From contig NZ_JAAEDM010000022.1 in assembly GCF_018129065.1 (NCBI RefSeq), positions 1 to 56,833 of the forward strand: DNA of 56,833 bases. Direction: 5' to 3'. The stretch's first letter is position 1. Every line of letters begins with the position of its first letter. The notes below the pieces were generated by a model that saw only the letters and a list, made by a program, of their open reading frames with translations, ran no database searches and was not told the origin of the DNA. The position numbers and the translations under genes were made by a program. This DNA comes from Neoroseomonas soli (GTDB lineage Bacteria > Pseudomonadota > Alphaproteobacteria > Acetobacterales > Acetobacteraceae). Below, in pieces: positions 24,811 through 32,995 of the stretch.

Positions 24811-26442
24811 CTACTCCGCGGCCTGGGGCAGAAGCGGGCGGTCCGTCGCGCCGGCGGCCGCGGGGGCCGCAAGCATCGTCGCGCGGACGTTCAGCGCGCA
24901 GATGGCGGCACCGGCGAGGAACAGCGCGCCGCCCACCGTGCGCAGCAGGTAGTAGGGCGCCATCGCCATCACCGATTCCAGGAAGCTGTAGGCAAGCCCG
25001 CCATTGGCGCCGTAGGTCCGCCACATCAGGCCCTGGGTGATGCCGGCGTTCCACATCGCGACGACGTAGATCAGCGTGCCCGTCACCGAGAGCCAGAAGT
25101 GCCATTCGATCGCCTTCGGCCAGGCCATCGTCCTGCGTCCCGACAACTGCGGCACCAGCGTGTAGAGCGCGCCGAAGATGATCATCGCCACCCAGCCCAG
25201 CGTGCCGGAATGCACGTGACCCACGGTCCAGTCCGTGTAGTGGGAAAGCGAGTTGACCGGGCGGATGGCGAGGAACGACCCCTCGAAGGTCGAAAGCCCG
25301 TAGAACACCGCCGCGACGAACATGAAGCGCAGCGTCGCGTCGTCGCGCACCTTGTGCCAGGCGCCGTTCAGGGTGGCGATCGCATTGCCCGCCGACGCCC
25401 AGGAGGGGACGAGCAGCATGACGGAGAACGTCATCCCCAGCGTCTGCACCCAGTAGGGCAGCGCGGTATAGTGCAGGTGGTGCGAGCCGACCCAGATGTA
25501 GAAGAAGACGATGCCCCAGAAGCTGACGATGGACAGCCGGTAGGACCAGATCGGCCGTTCCGCGCGCACCGGGAGGAAGTAGTAGAGCATCCCGAGAAAG
25601 CCGGCGGTCAGGAAGAACGCCACCGCGTTGTGCCCGTACCACCACTGCACCATGGCGTCCTGGATGCCGGCCCAGACGGTGAAGCTTCTCGATCCTGCAA
25701 GGCTGACCGGCAGGGCGATGTTGTTGACGATGTGCAGCATCGCCACCACCAGGATGAAGGCCAGGTAGTACCAGTTCGCGACGTAGATGTGCGGTTCGTT
25801 GCGGCGCGCCAGCGTGCGCAGGTAGAGCGCGAAATAGGCGACCCAGACCACCACCAGCCAGAGGTCGGCGTACCATTCGGCCTCGGCGTATTCCTTGGAC
25901 TGCGTGCTGCCCATCAGGTAGCCCGTCACCGCCCAGGCGCAGAACAGGTTGTAGCCGATCAGCACGAACCACGGCGTGACCGAATCCGCCAGGCGCGCGC
26001 GCGAGGTGCGCTGCAGGACATGCAGCGATGTCGCGATCAGCGCATTGCCGCCGAAGCCGAAGATCACGCCGGTGGTGTGCACCGGGCGCAGCCGGCCGAA
26101 GCTGGTGGCGGGCCAGAGCGGCGTCGCTTCCGGCCAGTAGAGCAGGGCCGCGACCCATACGCCGATGCTCATCCCGATCAGGGCCCAGACGAGGGTCATC
26201 GCGATCCCGAAGCGCGTGGGTTCGTCGTAATAGAGGGCCGTCCGCCCGGCGGGCGCATCCGGCTCGAACAATGCCCCCGCGAGTGCGAAGGCGAGCAGGA
26301 TGCCGAGCACCATCGCCATCGCGCCGTGCACCGCCATCGGGCCTTCCTTGGCGGCCCCCAGCATGGCGAGGCCCAGCACCGCGAGACCGATCGCGAGGAT
26401 CAGGCCGCTCTGGCGCTCGGGCATGCTGAGCGATGCGATCAT
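24811..26442 (-). CDS. ccoN: cbb3 oxidase catalytic subunit CcoN
   Basis: 543 residues with about 12-14 membrane helices. The binuclear-centre helix reads VQWWYGHNAVAFFLTAGFLG, followed by VGSHHLHYTALPYWVQTLGM with the copper-ligand His pair, and the haem-ligand region WTVGHVHSGTLGWVAM. It reduces oxygen to water at low oxygen levels. It is the first gene of the operon and has GAGG upstream of the ATG. Two inverted repeats lie in the upstream region. Confidence 0.96.
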   Translation of the reverse strand: MIASLSMPERQSGLILAIGLAVLGLAMLGAAKEGPMAVHGAMAMVLGILLAFALAGALFEPDAPAGRTALYYDEPTRFGIAMTLVWALIGMSIGVWVAALLYWPEATPLWPATSFGRLRPVHTTGVIFGFGGNALIATSLHVLQRTSRARLADSVTPWFVLIGYNLFCAWAVTGYLMGSTQSKEYAEAEWYADLWLVVVWVAYFALYLRTLARRNEPHIYVANWYYLAFILVVAMLHIVNNIALPVSLAGSRSFTVWAGIQDAMVQWWYGHNAVAFFLTAGFLGMLYYFLPVRAERPIWSYRLSIVSFWGIVFFYIWVGSHHLHYTALPYWVQTLGMTFSVMLLVPSWASAGNAIATLNGAWHKVRDDATLRFMFVAAVFYGLSTFEGSFLAIRPVNSLSHYTDWTVGHVHSGTLGWVAMIIFGALYTLVPQLSGRRTMAWPKAIEWHFWLSVTGTLIYVVAMWNAGITQGLMWRTYGANGGLAYSFLESVMAMAPYYLLRTVGGALFLAGAAICALNVRATMLAAPAAAGATDRPLLPQAAE

Positions 26443-26484
26443 TGGTGCATCCTCACTTGCGACTCACGAAGGCATCGGGTCGGG

Positions 26485-26508
26485 AAGCTGCCGGTCGAAC
26501 GGCAGTTT
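26485..26508. promoter_or_regulatory. inverted repeat in the ccoN leader
   Basis: AAGCTGCCG-N6-CGGCAGTTT, nine-base arms with one mismatch, 43 bases upstream of the ccoN start. It could be an operator or an mRNA hairpin near the ribosome site. No Fnr/FixK box (TTGAT-N4-ATCAA) was found between ccoN and 26600. Confidence 0.35.
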
Positions 26509-26563
26509 CACGCCGGGCGTGAGCATGAACGTCCACGCCCAGAACCATGCTTACGCGTTAAAT

Positions 26564-26580
26564 TGGTATCGTCAATACCA
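26564..26580. promoter_or_regulatory. TGGTAT-N5-ATACCA palindrome upstream of ccoN
   Basis: Perfect 6-bp arms with a 5-base spacer inside an AT-rich patch (about 26551-26586). The flanks AAT and ATT extend the symmetry loosely. The half-site TGGTAT resembles those of GntR-type repressors. It lies about 120 bases upstream of ccoN with no plus-strand gene beyond it, so it either controls the cco operon or is left over from a lost gene. Confidence 0.4.
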
Positions 26581-26910
26581 GATTAAGCGGTGCCGGCGGC
26601 GCGGCACGGCGCCTCTCGCCGTATCGCCCGAACAGCCTGCGCCGACGACGATGCTCCGGCGGCATGGGTCCGCTTGCCGCCTGCGCCAAAGGTGATGAGC
26701 TGGCCTGCGTCTTTGCGCGGCTGCTGGTGTGGAAGGCTGCCGCGGGCGCATCGGCGGATTGCCGCTGCACTGCGCCGGTCACGGGCACCGGTCGTGGTCG
26801 CTCACGCGACAGCGTGACCTGCAAGGATGCGTAGCGCCGCAATCAGGCGAGGGGGGAAGAGTCGTGCCGCGGCCCGCGATCACTCTCCTCGTGAGCGTGC
26901 GGTTGGTCGG
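26581..26910. other. 330-base stretch without a supported gene
   Basis: All frames are short and read as arginine-rich shadow protein. It lies between the cco upstream region and the ISL3-type remnant, and probably holds decayed sequence. Confidence 0.5.
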
Positions 26911-27015
26911 CTGGCCGATGCATGGTCCAACGGCCAGACCGAGGGTCAGATCAGCAAGCTGAAGCTGGTCAAGCGCCGGATCCACGGCCGCGCGCGGCTC
27001 CTCGCGGCCGCGTAG
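26911..27015 (+). mobile_element. ISL3-family transposase C-terminal remnant
   Basis: The frame reads LADAWSNGQTEGQISKLKLV then KRRIHGRARLL before a TAG. This is the end of an ISL3-type transposase (WSNGQxEGQxxRLKxxKRxxYGRA). The rest of the gene is missing. The following CACCGAGAGTGAGTCAGAGC at about 27031-27052 could be the outer end of the element, by resemblance to ISL3-type ends. Confidence 0.72.
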
Positions 27016-27074
27016 CACGGCCGGAGGAACCGCACCGAGAGTGAGTCAGAGCCCTTTTCCAGGCCGACCCACAT

Positions 27075-28034
27075 TCACTTCGCCATCCCGGCCCGCTGCA
27101 GGATCGGTCCCATGGTTTCTGCTCCTCGACGCAGCAGCGCCGCGTATTCGGCGCCCGGCAGCGCCTGCGGATCGACCCCGGTCGCACCGATCTGCTCGGC
27201 CACGGCAGGGTCCCGCAACGCGGCGAGCGCCGCCGCCTCGAGCCTTTCGATGATCGGACGCGGCGTGCCCCGGGGGGCGGCAACGCCGAGCCAGGAATCG
27301 ATCTCCACATCGTAACCCGCCTCCCGCATGGTCGGGACCTCGGGGAACTCCGGCCAGCGCATCGGGCTGGCCGAGGCGAGGAAGCGGAGCTGCCCCGCGC
27401 GGATCTGCGACACCACGTCGGACGGGTTCTGCACGATCACGTCCACATGCCTGCCGAGCAGCGCCGCGACCGTTTCCGCACCCGAGCGATACTGGACCTG
27501 CTCGAACTTCGCGCCGGTGACGCGCCCCAGTTCGAACATCGCGAGATTGTTCGGCGCGGAGGGAGCCCCGACGAACAGGCCGTTGCCCGCCTTCGCGGCG
27601 CGCACCAGGTCGTCGAGCGTCCGATACGGCGAATCCGCGCGCACCGTGACGCCATAGCGGAAGCGCCCGTAGCCGGCGATGAAGTCGAAGCTGTCGATCG
27701 TGTAGGGCACATCCCGCACATGCGGCTGGATGGCGACGGTCGAGTAGGTGACGACGCCGATGGTGTAGCCGTCGGGCCGCTGCGTGGCGATGAAGGCCGG
27801 ACCGATCGTGCCTTCGGCACCGGGGCGGTTGAACACCACCACCGGCCTGGAGAGTTGCCGCTCAAGCCCGCGCGCGAAGGCGCGTGCTGAAACGTCGGTG
27901 TTCCCGCCGGCCCCGTAGTTCACGACCAGCTGGATCTCACGCTCCGGCCATTCCGCGCGGGCCGCGGACGTGCCTGCCACCAGCATGCCGCCCAGCAATC
28001 CGGGGATATGCCTGCGCCTGATCGCGATCGTCAT
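27075..28034 (-). CDS. Bug/TctC-family tripartite tricarboxylate substrate-binding protein
   Basis: 319 residues. A Sec signal peptide (HIPGLLGGMLVAGTSAARAE) precedes the Bug fold: WPEREIQLVVNYGAGGNTDV, VVFNRPGAEGTIGPAFIA, and the second-domain EVPTMREAGYDVEIDSWLGV. It would bind a carboxylate or similar small molecule in the periplasm. No TctA/TctB permease genes are present in the window, as is common for Bug proteins. It is the last gene of the catabolic cluster, separated from the SDR gene by a strong hairpin. Confidence 0.9.
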   Translation of the reverse strand: MTIAIRRRHIPGLLGGMLVAGTSAARAEWPEREIQLVVNYGAGGNTDVSARAFARGLERQLSRPVVVFNRPGAEGTIGPAFIATQRPDGYTIGVVTYSTVAIQPHVRDVPYTIDSFDFIAGYGRFRYGVTVRADSPYRTLDDLVRAAKAGNGLFVGAPSAPNNLAMFELGRVTGAKFEQVQYRSGAETVAALLGRHVDVIVQNPSDVVSQIRAGQLRFLASASPMRWPEFPEVPTMREAGYDVEIDSWLGVAAPRGTPRPIIERLEAAALAALRDPAVAEQIGATGVDPQALPGAEYAALLRRGAETMGPILQRAGMAK

Positions 28035-28140
28035 GGTTCATACTCCATTTCTATCGTTCGTTCCGCCAGTAGCGCGCCCTGCACGTGGTAGAGCCGTCGG
28101 CGATCAAGTTCCGTGCGTCACGGGAATGCCGCACCGACCT

Positions 28141-28185
28141 GCCAGGACGCAACGCCCGGCCCTGGTCCGGGGGCTGCGTCCTGGC
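28141..28185 (-). terminator. strong hairpin after SDR gene
   Basis: Perfect 11-bp outer stem GCCAGGACGCA / TGCGTCCTGGC with a GC-rich inner loop that can also pair, 21 bases beyond the SDR stop on the minus strand. No T-run is seen. It could partly stop transcription before the downstream Bug gene. Confidence 0.5.
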
Positions 28186-28206
28186 GCGGCCGTCGCGCGC
28201 GGCGGC

Positions 28207-28965
28207 TCAGGGCATGTAGCTGCCGCCGCCGATGTCGATCGTCGTCCCCGTGAGGTAGGAAGCCGCATCCGAGGCGAGGAAATGCACCAGCTCCGCGACC
28301 TCCTCGGGCTCACCCAGGCGGCCGAGGGGAATGCGCGCGAGGAACGCCTCGTTCATCCCGGGCGCCGCGCCGGCCACCATGTCGCTCTTGATGCGTCCCG
28401 GCGCGACGCTGTTCACGGTGATCCCGAACGGCCCGAGTTCCGCCGCGAGGTTGCGCGCGAGGCCCATCAGCCCGGTCTTGGACGCGCCGTAATAGGCGCC
28501 GGTGATGGTACTCGGCACGCGCGCCGCCTGGCTCGTCATCATCACGATGCGTCCCCAGCCGCGCTTCTTCAGCACAGGAATCGCCTGCCGCGACAGCATG
28601 AACGGCCCGTTGAGGTTCACGTCGATCACGCGGCGCCATTCATCGGTGGGTATTTCTTCCACCATGCGCTTGCGGCCGTTCACCTTGGGTGAGATGCCAG
28701 CGTTGTTGACCAGCACGCCGAGGCGGTCCCACCAGTTGCCGAGCACCTCGGGCAGCGCGGCGATCGCCTGCTCGTCGGCGACATCGAGGCGGATCGCGCG
28801 CGCCTGGTGTCCGGCTGCCGTGATCTCCGCCGCGGTGGCATCGACGCTGTCAAGCACGTCGGCCAGGACGACCGGATGCCCGGCGGCGGCGAGGCGCCGC
28901 GCGATGGCGGCGCCAAGGCCGCGTGCGGCGCCCGTGACGAGGGCGACGCGATCTGCGTTGCTCAT
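28207..28965 (-). CDS. SDR-family NAD(P)-dependent oxidoreductase
   Basis: 252 residues from ATG 28965. Classical short-chain dehydrogenase motifs: cofactor loop TGAARGLGAAIARRLA, LVNNAGISPKVN, catalytic Ser in IVMMTSQAARVP and Tyr-x3-Lys in YYGASKTG, then VNSVAPGRIKSDM. The Asp after the second strand (VLADVLDS) suggests NAD preference. It follows the upstream Bug gene by 40 bases and probably oxidises a hydroxyl of the substrate taken up by the cluster. Confidence 0.88.
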   Translation of the reverse strand: MSNADRVALVTGAARGLGAAIARRLAAAGHPVVLADVLDSVDATAAEITAAGHQARAIRLDVADEQAIAALPEVLGNWWDRLGVLVNNAGISPKVNGRKRMVEEIPTDEWRRVIDVNLNGPFMLSRQAIPVLKKRGWGRIVMMTSQAARVPSTITGAYYGASKTGLMGLARNLAAELGPFGITVNSVAPGRIKSDMVAGAAPGMNEAFLARIPLGRLGEPEEVAELVHFLASDAASYLTGTTIDIGGGSYMP

Positions 28966-29005
28966 GGCTGTGTCCTTGGAATGGAGCAGGGCGGGGGGCG
29001 TCAGG

Positions 29006-30016
29006 TCAGCCATCGACGGTGATGCCGAGCCGCTGCACCAGGGCGCGCTCACGCGCCGTCTGCTCGGTGACATAGCGCGTGTAGCCGGCAGGGTCGAAAT
29101 AGGCGAGCTGCAGGTCGAAGCGCTCGCGGATGGCGATGTTCGACGCTTCGAACAGGCCTTCCTTGAAGGCGTCGTGCAGCCGCATGGCGATGGCCGGATC
29201 CATGCCCTTCGGCCCGCTGATCCCGTAGGGCGCGACGGAAACGAGATCGATGTCGAGATCCTTCAGCGTCGGGACCGAAGGGAAACGGCGGGAGCGCTCC
29301 GGCGACCACACGTGCAGCGCGCGCATCTCGCCGGAATCGACGAAGGGTGCCCAGGCGGCGCTGTCGCTGACCATGTCGACATGGCCACCGAGCGTCGCCG
29401 TCATCGCCTCCGCCCCGCCGCGATAAGGCACATGGGTCAGTTCGATGCCGAGCTTCTCCTGGATCTCGACCATCGTGAGGTGCGGGGAGGAACCCGCGCC
29501 GGTCGCTCCGAAGGTCAGCTTGCCCGGATTGGCGCGCGCCGCATCGACCACGTCCTGCCAGGAGCGGAAGCGGCTGTCCGCCTTCACCACCGTGCCGAAG
29601 AGCCAGCCGGCGAGGCCGATGACATGCGTGAAATCCGCCACCGGATCCCAGCGTGGCGTGCGCGTCATGAAGGGCCAGCGCATCACCGTGTGGTGCATCA
29701 CCGTCAGCGTGTAGCCGTCGGGCCGCGCCTGGGCCGCCACCTGCTGCGGGCCGAGCGTGCCGGCGACGCCGGGGCGGCTCTCGATGACGATGGGCTGGCC
29801 GAGCACGCGGCTGGCCGTCTCGCACATGCCGCGGATCTGCGCATCGGCGGACCCGCCCGAAGGCCAGGGAAAGACGAGCCGGATCGGGCGATCCGGGTAG
29901 CGCGGCTGCGCCAGCGCAGGAGCGGCGAGGGCAACGCCGCCGAGTCCAAGCGCGGCACGGCGCGTCAGCCTGGCAGGCGCGGATGCATTGGTTTCGTCAG
30001 CGGTGCTGGGCATCAT
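29006..30016 (-). CDS. Bug/TctC-family substrate-binding protein (second)
   Basis: 336 residues. The N-terminus has a twin-arginine-like start, LTRRAALGLGGVALAAPALA. The mature Bug domain begins YPDRPIRLVFPWPSGGSADA and has IVIESRPGVAGTLGPQQVAA and SVPTLKDLDIDLVSVAPYGI. It differs widely from the Bug protein at 27075, so the two likely bind different ligands. No membrane partners are encoded beside it. It lies between the MDR and SDR genes. Confidence 0.88.
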   Translation of the reverse strand: MMPSTADETNASAPARLTRRAALGLGGVALAAPALAQPRYPDRPIRLVFPWPSGGSADAQIRGMCETASRVLGQPIVIESRPGVAGTLGPQQVAAQARPDGYTLTVMHHTVMRWPFMTRTPRWDPVADFTHVIGLAGWLFGTVVKADSRFRSWQDVVDAARANPGKLTFGATGAGSSPHLTMVEIQEKLGIELTHVPYRGGAEAMTATLGGHVDMVSDSAAWAPFVDSGEMRALHVWSPERSRRFPSVPTLKDLDIDLVSVAPYGISGPKGMDPAIAMRLHDAFKEGLFEASNIAIRERFDLQLAYFDPAGYTRYVTEQTARERALVQRLGITVDG

Positions 30017-30106
30017 TCGTCACTCCCGGTTCATGGTTGCTTGTCGTCGTCACATGCCCCGGCGGACGGCGCGCGGCGTGCCGCCGCCACCGCGCCTGCC
30101 GGTGGC

Positions 30107-30132
30107 TGGCCGGCGCCCCTCGGGAGGCGCCG
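30107..30132 (-). terminator. hairpin after MDR dehydrogenase
   Basis: Perfect 9-bp stem GCCGGCGCC / GGCGCCGGC with an 8-base loop, 6 bases past the dehydrogenase stop on the minus strand. No T-run. It probably reduces read-through into the Bug-SDR pair. Confidence 0.5.
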
Positions 30133-30138
30133 GCGGGC

Positions 30139-31170
30139 TCAGGGCATCAGGATCACCTTGCTCGCCGCGCGCTGGCGGGCGAGCTCGAAGCCCTCCAGCC
30201 CGCGCTCGAGCGGCATGCGGTGCGTGATCATCGGCCGGTAGGCCTCGGGGTCGCGCGCAAGCAGGGAGATCACGCGCTCCCAGGTCCGGTGCTCGGAACC
30301 GTGGGAGGCACGGAGCTGGTGCCGGTTGCGCACGAAGGTGGTCAGCGGCAAGGCGAGCGGCGCGGCGTGGATGCCGGCGACCACCAGGACGCCCTCGCGC
30401 TTCAGCGTGGGCAGGGCATCGGTGATCGAAGGCGGGTGGCCGGTCGCTTCCAGCACGACGTCCACCGGCTTGCCGCCCGTGGCCGCCAGCACCTGGTCGG
30501 CCAGCGGGCCCTCGGCGACATCGACGATGTCGGTGAAGCCGAGATCGCGCAGCACGGCGTAGCGCGGCTGGTCGGCACGGCCGGCGATGATCACGCGGCC
30601 GGCGCCGGCCGCGCGCGCCATCAATGCCAGCCCCTGGCCGATCGTGCCCGGCCCGAGCACGAGCACGGTGTCGCCGATGCCGACATCGCCCACCAGCACG
30701 GCCTCGGCCGCGACGGCGAGCGGTTCGACCAGCGCGCCGAGTTCCGCATCGACCGCATCCGGCAGCGGCAGGACATTGCCGGCGGACACGTTGACGAAGC
30801 GCGCGAAGCCGCCATCGGCGGTGAGGCCGAGGCTGAGCCGCGCGCCGCGCAGACGTGGGTCGCCCGGCCAGGCCGCCATTCCGTCGCCGCGCTGCACGCG
30901 CGGGTGCACGGCAACGCGCGTGCCTTCCGCCACCGCGACCCCGGCGCCGGCCGCGACGACGCGCCCGGCGAATTCATGGCCCATGGTCAGCGGCAGGTAC
31001 GGCACCATGTGGCCGTAGCCGTCCGTCCACTCATAGGCATGGACGTCGCTGCCGCAGATGCCCACGGCCTCGATGCGGACCTGGACCTCTCCCGGCGCGG
31101 GGGCGCCGGGCTCGGGCACGTCCAGCGCCTCGAGCCCGAACCCCGCCTGCGTCTTGCGCAGGGCCAGCAT
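30139..31170 (-). CDS. zinc-type medium-chain alcohol dehydrogenase (polyol DH-like)
   Basis: 343 residues. Catalytic-zinc residues are visible: AVGICGSDVHAYEW (Cys) and LTMGHEFAGRVV (His-Glu), and Glu in GALVEPLAVAAEA. The Rossmann loop is VLGPGTIGQGLALMARAAGA. The usual structural-zinc loop with four cysteines is replaced by VHPRVQRGDGMAAWPGDP, with no Cys, so that site is lost. It starts 2 bases after the ThDP enzyme stop. The substrate is probably a secondary alcohol or sugar acid. Confidence 0.88.
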   Translation of the reverse strand: MLALRKTQAGFGLEALDVPEPGAPAPGEVQVRIEAVGICGSDVHAYEWTDGYGHMVPYLPLTMGHEFAGRVVAAGAGVAVAEGTRVAVHPRVQRGDGMAAWPGDPRLRGARLSLGLTADGGFARFVNVSAGNVLPLPDAVDAELGALVEPLAVAAEAVLVGDVGIGDTVLVLGPGTIGQGLALMARAAGAGRVIIAGRADQPRYAVLRDLGFTDIVDVAEGPLADQVLAATGGKPVDVVLEATGHPPSITDALPTLKREGVLVVAGIHAAPLALPLTTFVRNRHQLRASHGSEHRTWERVISLLARDPEAYRPMITHRMPLERGLEGFELARQRAASKVILMP

Positions 31171-31172
31171 GG

Positions 31173-32906
31173 TCAGAAGGGTTCCGGGTAGTGGGCGGCG
31201 TAGATGCCCAGCGGCGGCTTGCCGTTCGGGTCGGTCATGACCTCGATCAGCGTGGGCTTGCCGGAGGCGAAGGCTGCGTCGAGCGCCGGGCCGACATCCT
31301 CGCCGCGCTCGACGCGCACGCCGGCGATGCCGCAGGCGCGCGCGATCGCGGCGTGGTCGACCTCGGCGAAGTCGCAGGCGATGGTGTGGTCGCCGTACTT
31401 CGCGTCCTCGGCGTGCTTCTGGAAGCCGAGGATGCCGTTGTTCAGCACCACCACCGTCACCGGCACCTGCAGGCGGCGCAGCGTCTCGAGTTCCGCCCAG
31501 GAATGGCCGAAGCCGCCATCGCCCACCAGGCAGACGACGCGCTTGCCCGGCTCCGCGACCTGCGCGCCGATCGCCAGCGGCACGCCCCAGCCGAGGCCGG
31601 CGAGGCCGCGCGGGCTGAGGAAGCGCTGACCGGCGCGCTTCGCCGTCATGTAGATGTTGATCCAGTTCGACGAGTAGGACGCATCCGCGACCATGATGCC
31701 GTCGGCGGGCAGGCGCTTGTCGATCTCGGTCGCGACGCGCTCCGGCCGCACCGGGCCGCCGTCGCGCGTGGTCACGCCGGCGATGAGCTTCTGCCAGCCC
31801 TCGACGGCCTTGGCGATCTGCGCCTCGACCTTCGGGCGGGCGGCGGCGCGGGCCGAGAGGTCATGCTTCAGCACCGCCTCGCGCAGCGCGGCGAGGGTCA
31901 GCTTGGCATCGCCCGTCAGGCGCAGCGCCTCGTAGTTGCGGCCGATCTCCGAGGGATCCGGATCGATGTGGATGTAGCGCGCGCCGCGCGGATAGAGCGT
32001 CCAGGAATCCGTGCCGTTCTGGTTGGTCCGGTTGCCGACGAGCAGGACGACGTCGGCCTCCGTCACCATCGGCTTCAGGTCGTGCGTGCGGGCGCCGCGG
32101 GCCATCGTGTTGCCGACCACGCCGAGCGAGAGCGGGTGCGTCTCATCGACGCTGCCCTTGCCCATGAAAGTGGTGGCGACGGGCAGGTGGCCGTCCTGCT
32201 GGAGCGCTGCGAGTTCCTGCGCCGCGCCGGAGATGTGCACGCCGCCGCCGGCGATGATCAGCGGGCGCGCGGCCTTGGCGAGCAGCGCCGCCGCTTCCTC
32301 GATGCGGGCAGGGTCGGCGAGCGTCCGGTCGAGCGGGAAGGTGCCGAGCATGGCGCGGCGCTGCGACGCGGCCGCGGCCTTCTCCAGCAGCAGGTCGGCC
32401 GGCAGCAGCAGAACGGCCGGGCCCGGACGGCCGGAGGTCGCGGCCGTGAACGCCATGTCCACGTAGTCCTCGAGCCGGTCGGCGCGGTCGATGCGGCGGA
32501 CGAACTTGGCCACGCCCTCGAACAGCTTGATGTGGTCGAGTTCCTGGAACGCGTTCTTGTCCACGGCATCGCGGGTGACTTCCTGCACCAGCGCGATGAC
32601 CGGGATGCTGGCCTTCAGCGCCTCGGCGAGGGGCGGGACCAGCAGCGTCGCGGCCGGGCCGTTCTGCGCCGTCACCACGCCCACCTTGCGGGAGATGCGG
32701 GCGTAGCCGTCGGCCATCGTGCCGCCCATGTTCTCCTGGCGGTACACGGTCTGGCTGATGCCGGCGTGCGGCGCCGCGAGATGGAAGGCGGAAGGGAGGC
32801 TCTGCCCGAAGGTCGTGGTCACGCCGTGCCGCGCGAAGGCCTCGGCGAGACGGAGCGCGACGGTCGCATTTGCGGTTGCAGTGGCGGGGGGGGCGGCATC
32901 GGGCAT
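31173..32906 (-). CDS. ThDP-dependent enzyme, acetolactate-synthase-like
   Basis: 577 residues. The activating Glu is in VYRQENMGGTMADGYAR, and the ThDP/Mg site is VCLVGDGGFGHSWAELETLR ending in VVLNNGILG. Domain order (PYR, central, PP) matches the acetolactate synthase/benzoylformate decarboxylase superfamily. There is no small regulatory subunit nearby, and the catabolic context (dehydrogenases, Bug proteins, GntR) argues against branched-chain synthesis. It may cleave or join 2-oxo acids. First gene of the minus-strand cluster, with GGAGA upstream, divergent from gntR. Confidence 0.87.
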   Translation of the reverse strand: MPDAAPPATATANATVALRLAEAFARHGVTTTFGQSLPSAFHLAAPHAGISQTVYRQENMGGTMADGYARISRKVGVVTAQNGPAATLLVPPLAEALKASIPVIALVQEVTRDAVDKNAFQELDHIKLFEGVAKFVRRIDRADRLEDYVDMAFTAATSGRPGPAVLLLPADLLLEKAAAASQRRAMLGTFPLDRTLADPARIEEAAALLAKAARPLIIAGGGVHISGAAQELAALQQDGHLPVATTFMGKGSVDETHPLSLGVVGNTMARGARTHDLKPMVTEADVVLLVGNRTNQNGTDSWTLYPRGARYIHIDPDPSEIGRNYEALRLTGDAKLTLAALREAVLKHDLSARAAARPKVEAQIAKAVEGWQKLIAGVTTRDGGPVRPERVATEIDKRLPADGIMVADASYSSNWINIYMTAKRAGQRFLSPRGLAGLGWGVPLAIGAQVAEPGKRVVCLVGDGGFGHSWAELETLRRLQVPVTVVVLNNGILGFQKHAEDAKYGDHTIACDFAEVDHAAIARACGIAGVRVERGEDVGPALDAAFASGKPTLIEVMTDPNGKPPLGIYAAHYPEPF

Positions 32907-32927
32907 TCGGGCGTCTCCAATTTCGAA

Positions 32928-32953
32928 ATGATATTTGCTATAGCAAACATCAT
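32928..32953. promoter_or_regulatory. 26-bp near-perfect palindrome, candidate GntR operator
   Basis: ATGAT-a-TTTGCTATAGCAAA-c-ATCAT is symmetric at every position except one base pair. It sits in the 89-base divergent spacer, 22 bases upstream of the ThDP enzyme start and 42 bases upstream of the GntR start. Such placement fits a repressor controlling itself and the catabolic genes. A TTGACA lies just downstream (32959-32964). Confidence 0.65.
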
Positions 32954-32995
32954 GACGCTTGACAGGTCAACCTTGCCCCCGGGACAAGCTTGGTG

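Noticed and set aside
26571-26910. Short plus-strand frames before the ISL3 remnant as an intact transposase
   Set aside because: Only the last ~35 residues match the family; the upstream part has no transposase features.
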